Assembly: GCA_021795795.1 (NCBI GenBank)
Contig: JAJYPA010000419.1
Location: 1 to 7,391, forward strand
DNA from: Pseudomonadota bacterium
GTDB lineage: Bacteria > Pseudomonadota > Gammaproteobacteria > Halothiobacillales > Halothiobacillaceae
Direction: 5' to 3'
DNA length: 7,391 nt
Part shown: positions 1-5,970 of the stretch, in pieces
How positions within the stretch are numbered: position 1 is the first letter of the stretch
Layout of the letters: each line of letters opens with the position of its first letter
Program-made: the position numbers and the translations under genes
The notes under the pieces: model-generated
What the model saw: only the letters and a program-made list of their open reading frames with translations
What the model was told of the DNA's origin: nothing
Databases searched by the model: none

Positions 1-351
1 ACCTGCCAACCTTGTCGCACGGATCGTCAAATGACCGTCGATATCATCCAGACGGGCTACCGACGCGACCAGCCCGCGCACACTCGCGATATAACCAATG
101 CCAGTCCCCAGGGGCTCCTGCCCATGCCCGGTGCGCACGAGAATGTCGTGTATCGCCATGGCCTGCGCCGCATACTCGACGCCACAGGCAACACCGACCC
201 GACCGTGCGAACGTAAGGGCATTTGCGGCGACCGGTGGCTGTTGGCAACACAGACGACGCTGTCTTCATCCCATCGTTCTACGGCGTCCAGCAAAAGCAT
301 ATCGCCTTGATGGGGGAGATGGCTGGACATCCATTGACGATCTATGCGCAT
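1..351 (-). CDS. ApeP-type hotdog 3-hydroxyacyl-ACP dehydratase subunit (partial, 3' end cut off)
   Basis: I translated this frame by hand; it stays open for 117 codons to the window edge, so the C-terminus is missing. It matches the ApeP-like hotdog family of aryl-polyene clusters. The N-terminal LPHQGDMLLLD block (residues 12-22) and WDEDSVVC (27-34) are followed by a central helix SHGRVGVACGVEYAAQAMAIH (in part; residues 48-68), carrying Glu59 where FabZ-type enzymes keep their catalytic carboxylate. The FabZ/FabA GHFPxxP catalytic-His signature is absent, which is expected if this protein works as a heterodimer with the ApeI-type subunit at 6900-7208. Its role would be cytosolic dehydration of 3-hydroxyacyl-ACP intermediates. 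The ATG at 351 overlaps the end of the upstream chain-length-factor gene by 10 nt, so translation is probably coupled. ATG at 330 (codon 8) is an alternative start. No good Shine-Dalgarno is visible before either. Confidence 0.85.
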   Translation of the reverse strand, partial: MRIDRQWMSSHLPHQGDMLLLDAVERWDEDSVVCVANSHRSPQMPLRSHGRVGVACGVEYAAQAMAIHDILVRTGHGQEPLGTGIGYIASVRGLVASVARLDDIDGHLTIRATRLAG

Positions 352-1151
352 GGGACCATTTCGATCACCAAGCCTTGGGAATCCAAGTAATCCAGAATCA
401 CCTTCCCCGTATCGCGTCTCGCGATGGAGTGCAGCAACGGAAGACAACGCGCCGCCGGAATAGAGATTCGCAATGACTCCAATGCGGCGTCATCCATCGG
501 CTGGCTGGGTGTCTCGGCAAAGGGCGCTGCATCCGCTACCCGGATCCGGGCCATGGATTTAGTCGGATGCGGGGTCGCCGTGAGCAACAGGGCAACCGCA
601 AAAATATCGGGCACCGGGCGAGCCTGGTACAGAGGAGGGGGATAATCGGTATCGCTTGCGACCAGAAGCACCGGGGTGCAGGCTGCCGCGAGCAGCGTCA
701 GGGCCTCCAGCAACCCGGCCGCGAAACTGCCATCATAGGCGCTGACCACGGATGAGGGCGTCATTGCGCCGGTCGCTATGCCCCAGTAGCCAGAAATCAC
801 ATTATGCACCGAATTATGAAACTGGGTGGGCGAAATCAGGTGATCGCCCGCAGCCATCGCCGAGCAGATGGCGTGACAAATATCCCCATCCCCCCCCGAA
901 GAGGCGAATACCGACGCCGGCTCGGAGGGTGGAACATCCGCCATGACACAGGCCGCATGCCCCACTTGGAGGGCTGCCATAACCCCTCTGCCCGCACGCC
1001 GCCGTTCTGGTGGCGGCAAGAGTACCGACGGCGACAATACCGTTCTTGCGGCCGCATAGGCGATATCGCCGGTCAGCATGCGCTCCGCATCCTGCCAGCT
1101 CTTTATGCCCGGCCCCAACACACCAATACCGTCTATGTATCCAGTGAGCAT
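342..1151 (-). CDS. Chain-length-factor-like half ketosynthase (ApeC type, Ketoacyl-synt_2 domain)
   Basis: The 269-residue protein matches the ketosynthase N-terminal-like family of APE clusters that partners with the full ketosynthase as a chain-length factor. Diagnostic blocks, numbered from the ATG start, are YIDGIGVLGPG (5-15), LPPPERRRAG (45-54), SVFASSGGDGD (80-90), SPTQFHNSVHN (107-117) and SGYWGIATGAM (120-130). At the nucleophile elbow the sequence reads SAYDGS (137-142), with Tyr139 where the neighbouring ketosynthase has Cys, and the C-terminal thiolase half with the two catalytic His is lacking. It is therefore expected to be non-catalytic and to set polyene length in a heterodimer with the product of the upstream gene. 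The frame is open to a TTG at 1184, which would overlap the ketosynthase gene by 17 nt. I prefer ATG 1151, which lies 16 nt after that gene's stop, has a weak GGA upstream, and gives the family's usual short N-terminus. Confidence 0.87.
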   Translation of the reverse strand: MLTGYIDGIGVLGPGIKSWQDAERMLTGDIAYAAARTVLSPSVLLPPPERRRAGRGVMAALQVGHAACVMADVPPSEPASVFASSGGDGDICHAICSAMAAGDHLISPTQFHNSVHNVISGYWGIATGAMTPSSVVSAYDGSFAAGLLEALTLLAAACTPVLLVASDTDYPPPLYQARPVPDIFAVALLLTATPHPTKSMARIRVADAAPFAETPSQPMDDAALESLRISIPAARCLPLLHSIARRDTGKVILDYLDSQGLVIEMVPCA

Positions 1152-1167
1152 GGCAAGATCCGGCGCG

Positions 1168-2361
1168 CTAGGTGGGGCGGCCAAAAATCAGGCTACAGTT
1201 GCTGCCACCAAAGCCGAATGCGTTGCTCAGCACGGTGGAAACCTTTCCGTGCTGATTTTGGGAGAGATAATCGATGGTCATCGTGTCATCCCGACGCCCG
1301 GCGCTTGGACCCGACGGCATGAGGGCGTTTTTAATGGCCAGCACGCAGATGGCCGCCTCCAAAGCACCCGCAGCGCCCAAAGTATGGCCGGTGGCCCCCT
1401 TCGTGGAACTGCACGGCGTTGCCGCCCCAAAGACATGCGCTATGGCATTCGCCTCCGCTGAGTCATTCGCGATCGTCCCCGTCCCGTGCAAATTGATATA
1501 ATCGATATCCCGGGGATTCAGCCCTGCGGCATGTAGCGCGCGCTCCATCGCCAGGCGGGCTCCCAAACCCTCCGGATGTGGCGAGGACATATGATAAGCA
1601 TCGCTGGACTCCCCCACACCCAGCAACAAGACCGTGTCGTCGTCCGGAGGGTCCGATATCCGCTCCAGGAGCAAATAAGCGGCCGCCTCCCCAATGGAAA
1701 TCCCGGCGCGATCATCGCTGAAAGGGCGGCAACGCTCCTCGGCCAAAAGACCAAGGGACTTAAAACCATAGAGCGTGGTAGCGCATAGGGAATCCACACC
1801 ACCCACTACGGCCGCATCGATCAAACCGCTGTCCACCATGCGTTGTGCCGAGGCAAAAACTTTCGCGCTGGAAGAACAGGCCGACGAAACGGCCAGCGCG
1901 GGTCCTTCGAGACGCAGTTTACGCCGCACGAATTCCGTCAGGGAATATGGACTATGGGTAGCCGTATATACGAAATCCGCGGGCAATTGGCCGCTTACAG
2001 GGTCGCGATGCCGGAACGCCCATTCGGTACGCAACATGCCGGCCGTGCTGGTCCCCAGAAAAATACCTACGCGCCGCCGTCCCCATCTTTCGATGGCCGC
2101 ATCAACGGCATCCATAAACCCGTCTTCGGCAAGCGCCAGTTGCGCCAAGCGATTATTACGGCAGTTGAACTCTCGCAGATCAGCGTCGATTGCTTCATCG
2201 TCAACCGCATCCACCTCTCCGATCCACGTGTCCAGTACCAGGTCGCGAAATGCACAGCGGACAAGACCGCACCGTTGTGCACGCAACGCCGACAACGTTT
2301 GCGTCAAACCCCGTCCAATACCACTCGTCGCCGTCACGCCAGAAATCGTCAATGAAGACAT
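1168..2361 (-). CDS. Beta-ketoacyl-ACP synthase, FabF/ApeO-like
   Basis: A full-length condensing enzyme of 397 aa, close to the usual ~400 aa of the FabF/FabB family. It catalyses decarboxylative Claisen condensation of malonyl-ACP with acyl- or aryl-ACP in the cytosol. The catalytic triad is complete: Cys162 in SSACSSSA, His292 in LHGTGT, and His326 in KGATGHTLGA, with Lys321 in the same block. The C-terminal NAFGFGGSN (380-388) is the family's glycine-rich oxyanion region. The N-terminus aligns with the APE ketosynthase pattern (ISGVTATSGIGRG, then SALRAQRCGL). The next gene on the strand is a chain-length factor, so this is most likely the active partner of an ApeO-ApeC type heterodimer; a homodimeric ApeR/FabB-like role cannot be excluded. 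The ATG has no Shine-Dalgarno, and a TATAAT box ends only four bases before it, so the mRNA may be leaderless. Confidence 0.93.
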   Translation of the reverse strand: MSSLTISGVTATSGIGRGLTQTLSALRAQRCGLVRCAFRDLVLDTWIGEVDAVDDEAIDADLREFNCRNNRLAQLALAEDGFMDAVDAAIERWGRRRVGIFLGTSTAGMLRTEWAFRHRDPVSGQLPADFVYTATHSPYSLTEFVRRKLRLEGPALAVSSACSSSAKVFASAQRMVDSGLIDAAVVGGVDSLCATTLYGFKSLGLLAEERCRPFSDDRAGISIGEAAAYLLLERISDPPDDDTVLLLGVGESSDAYHMSSPHPEGLGARLAMERALHAAGLNPRDIDYINLHGTGTIANDSAEANAIAHVFGAATPCSSTKGATGHTLGAAGALEAAICVLAIKNALMPSGPSAGRRDDTMTIDYLSQNQHGKVSTVLSNAFGFGGSNCSLIFGRPT

Positions 2362-2365
2362 AAAT

Positions 2366-2393
2366 ATTATAAATCAATGTGATATAATTTCAG
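2366..2393 (-). promoter_or_regulatory. Putative sigma70 promoter of the ketosynthase operon
   Basis: Read on the minus strand, CTGAAA (2393-2388, four of six matches to TTGACA) is followed after 16 nt by a perfect TATAAT (2371-2366). The predicted transcription start (about 2361-2357) falls on or inside the ketosynthase ATG at 2361-2359, which would make a leaderless transcript. This is motif reading only; the patch is AT-rich, so chance matches are possible. Confidence 0.42.
2380..2388 (+). promoter_or_regulatory. Putative extended -10 promoter for the ACP gene
   Basis: TGATATAAT is a perfect extended -10 element (TGn plus TATAAT) on the plus strand. No recognisable -35 lies 16-18 nt upstream, which extended -10 promoters can tolerate. 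The predicted start near 2395 would give a leader of roughly 230 nt before the ACP ATG at 2626. The element shares base 2388 with the -35-like hexamer of the opposing ketosynthase promoter, so polymerase could not occupy both together. Confidence 0.35.
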
Positions 2394-2402
2394 CATTGTG
2401 AT

Positions 2403-2442
2403 GGTGAGGCCGCCAAAAGTCAACTCTCCCGGGTGGCTCACC
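2403..2442 (+). other. Leader hairpin 1 upstream of the ACP gene
   Basis: GGTGAG (2403-2408) pairs with CTCACC (2437-2442), and after one bulged G (2409) CCGCC (2410-2414) pairs with GGTGG (2432-2436) with one G-U pair. That is an 11-bp stem closing a 17-nt loop. No U-tract follows, so it is not an intrinsic terminator. As DNA it could equally be a dyad operator. Confidence 0.45.
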
Positions 2443-2487
2443 GCCCCCCATACGATCTTGGCCCGCGGGACCTGTACCCGGGAGGGT
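2423..2487 (+). repeat. Long-range inverted repeat competing with hairpin 1
   Basis: ACTCTCCCGGGT (2423-2434) is complementary over 12 bp to ACCCGGGAGGGT (2476-2487), with one G-U pair if transcribed; the 9-nt core CTCCCGGGT/ACCCGGGAG is a perfect inverted repeat. The left arm shares bases 2432-2434 with the 3' arm of the hairpin at 2403-2442 and also uses its loop, so the two structures exclude each other. The 41-nt loop contains the palindrome CCCGCGGG (2462-2469). Confidence 0.5.
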
Positions 2488-2612
2488 GGACGGCAACCCA
2501 TTCTGCGTTACAATCCTACCCACAATGCGCCGCTTACGGCACACGCAACGACGATCCTCACGCAAACTTGATGATACGCGCGTCACTGGGGTCAGACGTG
2601 ATCTATTGAAAC

Positions 2613-2616
2613 GGAG
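2613..2616 (+). promoter_or_regulatory. Ribosome binding site deciding the ACP start
   Basis: GGAG at 2613-2616 directly abuts the first in-frame ATG (2617), which is too close for that codon to be used. It sits 9 nt before the second in-frame ATG (2626), a normal spacing, so 2626 is taken as the start. Confidence 0.7.
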
Positions 2617-2625
2617 ATGTTAAGA

Positions 2626-2889
2626 ATGGGCCTTACCCCGGCAGAGGCAGAGTTGAGCCGCTTGATCATAGAGTCTTTGAACCTGCCCATGGACCCCTTG
2701 CAGGTCGATCCTGAAGCACCCCTCTATGGCGGCCCTTTAGGCCTGGATTCCATCGACTTTCTGGAAATTTCCATGGTCATCACCAAAAAATATGGGGTGA
2801 TGATCTCCAGCGGCGGAGAAGATAAAACAGAAATATTCAACAGCCTGAGAAGTCTTTGCAACTATGTACAAAACCACAAACCCGGATAA
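2626..2889 (+). CDS. Acyl carrier protein of aryl-polyene type
   Basis: This 87-residue protein has the carrier-protein phosphopantetheine site LGLDSID (38-44) with Ser42 as the attachment residue. The flanking pattern, with LYGGPLGLDSIDFLEISM before and KYGVMI then an IFNSLRSLCNYV helix after, is that of ACPs found in APE clusters rather than housekeeping AcpP. Attached acyl or aryl chains would be handed between the ligase, ketosynthase, ketoreductase and dehydratase in the cytosol; a 4'-phosphopantetheinyl transferase is needed and is not seen here. The start was chosen from the GGAG at 2613-2616; an in-frame ATG at 2617 would add three residues. It is the only plus-strand gene in the window, convergent with the exporter gene (43 nt between their stops) and divergent from the ketosynthase, which points to inversion or separate regulation. 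Confidence 0.92.
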   Translation: MGLTPAEAELSRLIIESLNLPMDPLQVDPEAPLYGGPLGLDSIDFLEISMVITKKYGVMISSGGEDKTEIFNSLRSLCNYVQNHKPG

Positions 2890-2931
2890 GCGGGTCGCGT
2901 GATTTTTAGGGAACACTTCAATCACCAATGA

Positions 2932-5295
2932 TCAGCGTCTTGCCCCCACCAGCATCTCTCGATCCGCCAAACTTGCAGAAAACCATAGCGCTAACACAAC
3001 CCCTGGCGCAACCGTGGCACCGATCGCCTGAAGGACCGGAACCCCCGAGAATGCTAGTGGCCCAAAACCCATCACCGTCGCCATGTTGGCGATGACCAAG
3101 GATACCAGGGTGCGCGATGCACTCTCCTCATCCGTCCGCGCGCCGCGATCAAAGAAAAGCGCGTAGTTTGATCCCACCGCGACGATCAACATGAGACCAA
3201 TGAGGTTCATCATGTTCAGCTCGACACCCAGCGCAATGAATCCCGCGGCTACGGTAAGTACGGATGCGATCAATGGCAACAATATTCGCAGTACCCGAAA
3301 AATCGATCGAAAAACCACCCACAGCAGCAGGACAATGCCCACAACACCCGCGAGAGACCACTTGATGGCGTTATCCATATAGCCGCTGTAGAGCGTATTG
3401 GTGGCGTTTGAAACATCGATAAACATCGCCTTATCCATATGGTGCCGCAGCAACGCGGACTGCACCGTCTTCCGGTCGATCCTGCCGGATGGTGGCGCGA
3501 CAACGGGTAACAGCACGTGCCATCCGTTGCCCTGCCGTACCACCATACTCTCTACCAGTTCTCTGACACCGGCCGGCAGATCCGCCCTGGTAAGCGGCCG
3601 CAGACCCCGTTCCCGCTCCACTTCGCGGACGAATGGAGAGAATAACGCCGCCGTTACCGGCAATCCGTGTACCGCCTCGGTCAAACGCGCGGTGAGCACA
3701 TCTTCCGGAGGGATGGCGGACTTTCGCTTCCGTTGCGTCGCCACACTCGGCAGGAAATTTACGGGTGTTTGAAAACCTCCGATAACCCCTTCACGCTGGA
3801 GCCGTTGCAGGAGTGGGCCGGCTTCCTCGGCCGCCTGAAGGGCCGCATCGAATGTAGATCCAGAAACCACCAGGAGATATCCGGATTCGGGAATTCCCAT
3901 ATCACTACGCAGCCTCGCATAAAGCGATTGCTCGGTCTTGGGAACCGGGCTGAGCGCGGACAATTCATGATTCCAAATGTGATGACGATGCATGATGAGT
4001 ATGCCACTCGCCAGAACCACGAAGAACACCACGACCCATCTGGCGGACGCCACTCCCCGGGCGGCCCCGAGAAGAAAACGCCCCAGTCGATTCAGATCGG
4101 GACCGCGAAAATTACCCGGGAGCAGCCCTGGCAAGACGAATCGAGTGACCATCGAGGCGGTGAGCAAACCGGCGATGGCATACAGACCCAGCTGTGACAA
4201 ACCCGGCAGGTTGGAAAACAACAGGCTGGCGAACCCGATCATCGACGTTGCCACGCCCAGTCTGACGGTCGGCCAGTATTTTCTGGCCCATTGTTCCGCG
4301 CCAGCGCTCGTCTGTCCCGACTGCACCAGAAAATAGATCGAGTAGTCCACCGCCTCTCCGATCAGCGCGGTGCCGAATCCCAGCGTGATGTCATAGACCA
4401 TCCCAAAACCCAACGACACCGCGGCAATGCCAACCATTATGCCGGATATCACCGGGATCAGGCCGAACAGGAGTGCAACGGCGGAGCGATAAACCAGCAA
4501 GAGCAGGACGACGATCATGGTGCCACTGATCAGCGACATGAATTCCGCGGCGTGGACGATGGTGTTTCGCGCAGCTACCGAGATCACCCCCACACCCGTC
4601 AGTACCAGATGCGCGTTTTCACCAGGCCGTCCCGTTGTTGCTTTAGCTCGCGCAAATGCTTCCCTTACACTGTTTATGGCGCGTTGTTGCGCCTCGGTGT
4701 CCGATCCGGAAAAACGCGTTTGCAACAACAGCAATGCCGTGTCCCCACTTGGCGACGTCCATACCCCATGATGGGGCATCGGCTGCGGCATCCCGCTCAT
4801 TTCCTTGGCGATGTGCACCATGGTTCCGGTAGGATCTCCAGGGAAGAGCGCCTCCACCGCCTCGCCCCCCGGCGTCGCCAGGACATTGAGCATCTTTCCT
4901 ATCGCGTCACGCAAACCGGTTACCGTAAAGAGTTCCGGGCGGGTGGTCGGACTCAGCAGATAGCGGTGGGTGAAGAGATAATGATATATCTTTTCGTGCG
5001 TACCTGAATTCCCGTTGCTCACGATTTCAAAGTGATCCTCTCCGCGCAGATCCTGAACCATGTGCTCGGATATTTTCGTTCTTACGGCTGCGGTACCGCC
5101 TTCGATACCCGCCAACATGTTCCGCGAAAGCGGACCCTTGCGCAGTTGCTCATTCAACACCGTTTGCTGGATACTAGGCGATCGGGGGAAGAACTCGGAC
5201 AGGGTCGCCAAGAATGGGGTATGGCTGATGATGCCGGCGGCGCCCAGCACGGTCGCCAGCCATATCCCCAAGACCAGCCATCTATGGCGGCTCAT
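2932..5295 (-). CDS. RND/MMPL-family exporter of the aryl-polyene cluster
   Basis: A 787-residue inner-membrane transporter with the two-fold RND/MMPL plan. There is a first membrane helix at about 5-24, a large periplasmic domain at about 30-245, a helix bundle at about 250-395, a second-half first helix at about 420-436, a second periplasmic domain at about 440-640, and a final bundle at about 645-775. The first bundle has GEAVDYSIYF with Asp317, the position of the proton-relay acid in this superfamily. The equivalent site in the second half reads VGSNYALFFDRG, with Asn710 and a nearby Asp716. In APE loci such proteins are thought to move the finished polyene or its lipid conjugate out of the inner membrane. 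Its ATG overlaps the LolA-like stop by 4 nt (ATGA), so the two are coupled and probably act in sequence. No strong Shine-Dalgarno is visible. Confidence 0.93.
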   Translation of the reverse strand: MSRHRWLVLGIWLATVLGAAGIISHTPFLATLSEFFPRSPSIQQTVLNEQLRKGPLSRNMLAGIEGGTAAVRTKISEHMVQDLRGEDHFEIVSNGNSGTHEKIYHYLFTHRYLLSPTTRPELFTVTGLRDAIGKMLNVLATPGGEAVEALFPGDPTGTMVHIAKEMSGMPQPMPHHGVWTSPSGDTALLLLQTRFSGSDTEAQQRAINSVREAFARAKATTGRPGENAHLVLTGVGVISVAARNTIVHAAEFMSLISGTMIVVLLLLVYRSAVALLFGLIPVISGIMVGIAAVSLGFGMVYDITLGFGTALIGEAVDYSIYFLVQSGQTSAGAEQWARKYWPTVRLGVATSMIGFASLLFSNLPGLSQLGLYAIAGLLTASMVTRFVLPGLLPGNFRGPDLNRLGRFLLGAARGVASARWVVVFFVVLASGILIMHRHHIWNHELSALSPVPKTEQSLYARLRSDMGIPESGYLLVVSGSTFDAALQAAEEAGPLLQRLQREGVIGGFQTPVNFLPSVATQRKRKSAIPPEDVLTARLTEAVHGLPVTAALFSPFVREVERERGLRPLTRADLPAGVRELVESMVVRQGNGWHVLLPVVAPPSGRIDRKTVQSALLRHHMDKAMFIDVSNATNTLYSGYMDNAIKWSLAGVVGIVLLLWVVFRSIFRVLRILLPLIASVLTVAAGFIALGVELNMMNLIGLMLIVAVGSNYALFFDRGARTDEESASRTLVSLVIANMATVMGFGPLAFSGVPVLQAIGATVAPGVVLALWFSASLADREMLVGARR

Positions 5296-5864
5296 GGCGT
5301 TGACGTATCGCCTAGCGTGATGACCGACCGGTCATGATTGGTTTTCACAATGGTAATATGGCGCACCCTCTTGCTACTGCCGCTCACGGTTATCGACTGG
5401 ATCAACTGGGCCACATCCTTTTTACTAGGCACCAACATCAGCGACCAGTCATTCTTGTCTCCTTCTAGCGAAAGAGTAAAAAACCGTTCCAGAAGCGCTC
5501 GATTTCCGGTCAGCGTTCCGCGAATACTGTCGATGAAGGCCAGTAATTCGGGGTGATCCTCGAGCGGCACAGTGTGATGATCCATGATGAGGAGGTCACC
5601 CCGCACGCGTATGGTCTGGTCATCCGGCTGGAGTGTATGCATTTCTAGCACGTCCGGTGATACGAAGCGCATGTCGCCAGAGGATTTTATGGGCTGGTTC
5701 AGAAAGCTAATATATTTTAGCTCCACAAAGGTGGTCTGGCCGGATTTTTCCTGCGCCAATGCATGCATCAGTTGTGTGATATCCCAATCTGCCGCATGCG
5801 CACGCAATGTCATGACCAACCCCAAGAACAGCGCGGCGAACATCGCACGTACGATAAACCGCAT
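5292..5864 (-). CDS. LolA-like outer-membrane lipoprotein/polyene carrier
   Basis: With the start at ATG 5864 this is a 190-residue protein. It opens with a clear Sec signal peptide: positively charged MRFIVR, a hydrophobic core AALFLGLVM, and AHA before a predicted cut at residue 24/25. The mature part has the LolA-like pattern of the APE family: ITQLMHALAQ, FVELKYISFLNQPIKSSG, then PDVLEMHTL and a VRGDLLIMD strand. It would act in the periplasm, shuttling a hydrophobic cargo to the outer membrane, next to the MMPL pump it overlaps by 4 nt. The frame is open further upstream to 6044, but that version would run 74 nt into the acyltransferase gene and bury the signal peptide. The 106 nt between the acyltransferase stop and this ATG holds no convincing promoter, gene or Shine-Dalgarno that I can see. 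Confidence 0.85.
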   Translation of the reverse strand: MRFIVRAMFAALFLGLVMTLRAHAADWDITQLMHALAQEKSGQTTFVELKYISFLNQPIKSSGDMRFVSPDVLEMHTLQPDDQTIRVRGDLLIMDHHTVPLEDHPELLAFIDSIRGTLTGNRALLERFFTLSLEGDKNDWSLMLVPSKKDVAQLIQSITVSGSSKRVRHITIVKTNHDRSVITLGDTSTP

Positions 5865-5970
5865 GTACAGGTAGAAGGACCGATTACGTGTGATTATTGA
5901 AAATTGGCACGATACCCATCCTTTACAGGACATATCGCCTGCGGGCATCTGCAACTCCATGATGTGGCCA

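Noticed and set aside
1152..1184. TTG start for the chain-length factor, 33 nt upstream of the ATG.
   Set aside because: The added residues are low-complexity Ala/Pro and overlap the ketosynthase end; the family usually starts just before the YIxGIGxLGPG block.
2526..2547. Small hairpin GCCG-CTTA-CGGC (2529-2540) in the ACP leader.
   Set aside because: A 4-bp stem is too short to support as a feature; extending it needs a 4-nt bulge.
2374..2586. A 70-codon open frame on the minus strand within the ACP/ketosynthase intergenic region.
   Set aside because: It has no recognisable motif, is Arg-, Pro- and His-rich like noise in GC-rich DNA, has no good ribosome site and covers the promoter and leader signals.
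2880..2907. Possible terminator after the ACP gene: ACCCG (2880-2884) pairing with CGGGT (2891-2895), followed by a T5 run.
   Set aside because: The stem is only 5 bp, starts inside the coding sequence, and the T-run begins eight bases after it. I see no convincing terminator in the short ACP-exporter gap.
4291..5007. Long plus-strand open frame of 238 codons opposite the exporter gene; others of 150-210 codons lie opposite the ketosynthase and chain-length-factor genes.
   Set aside because: These are antisense mirrors of well-supported genes, rich in Arg, Gln and His, with no domain-like motifs.
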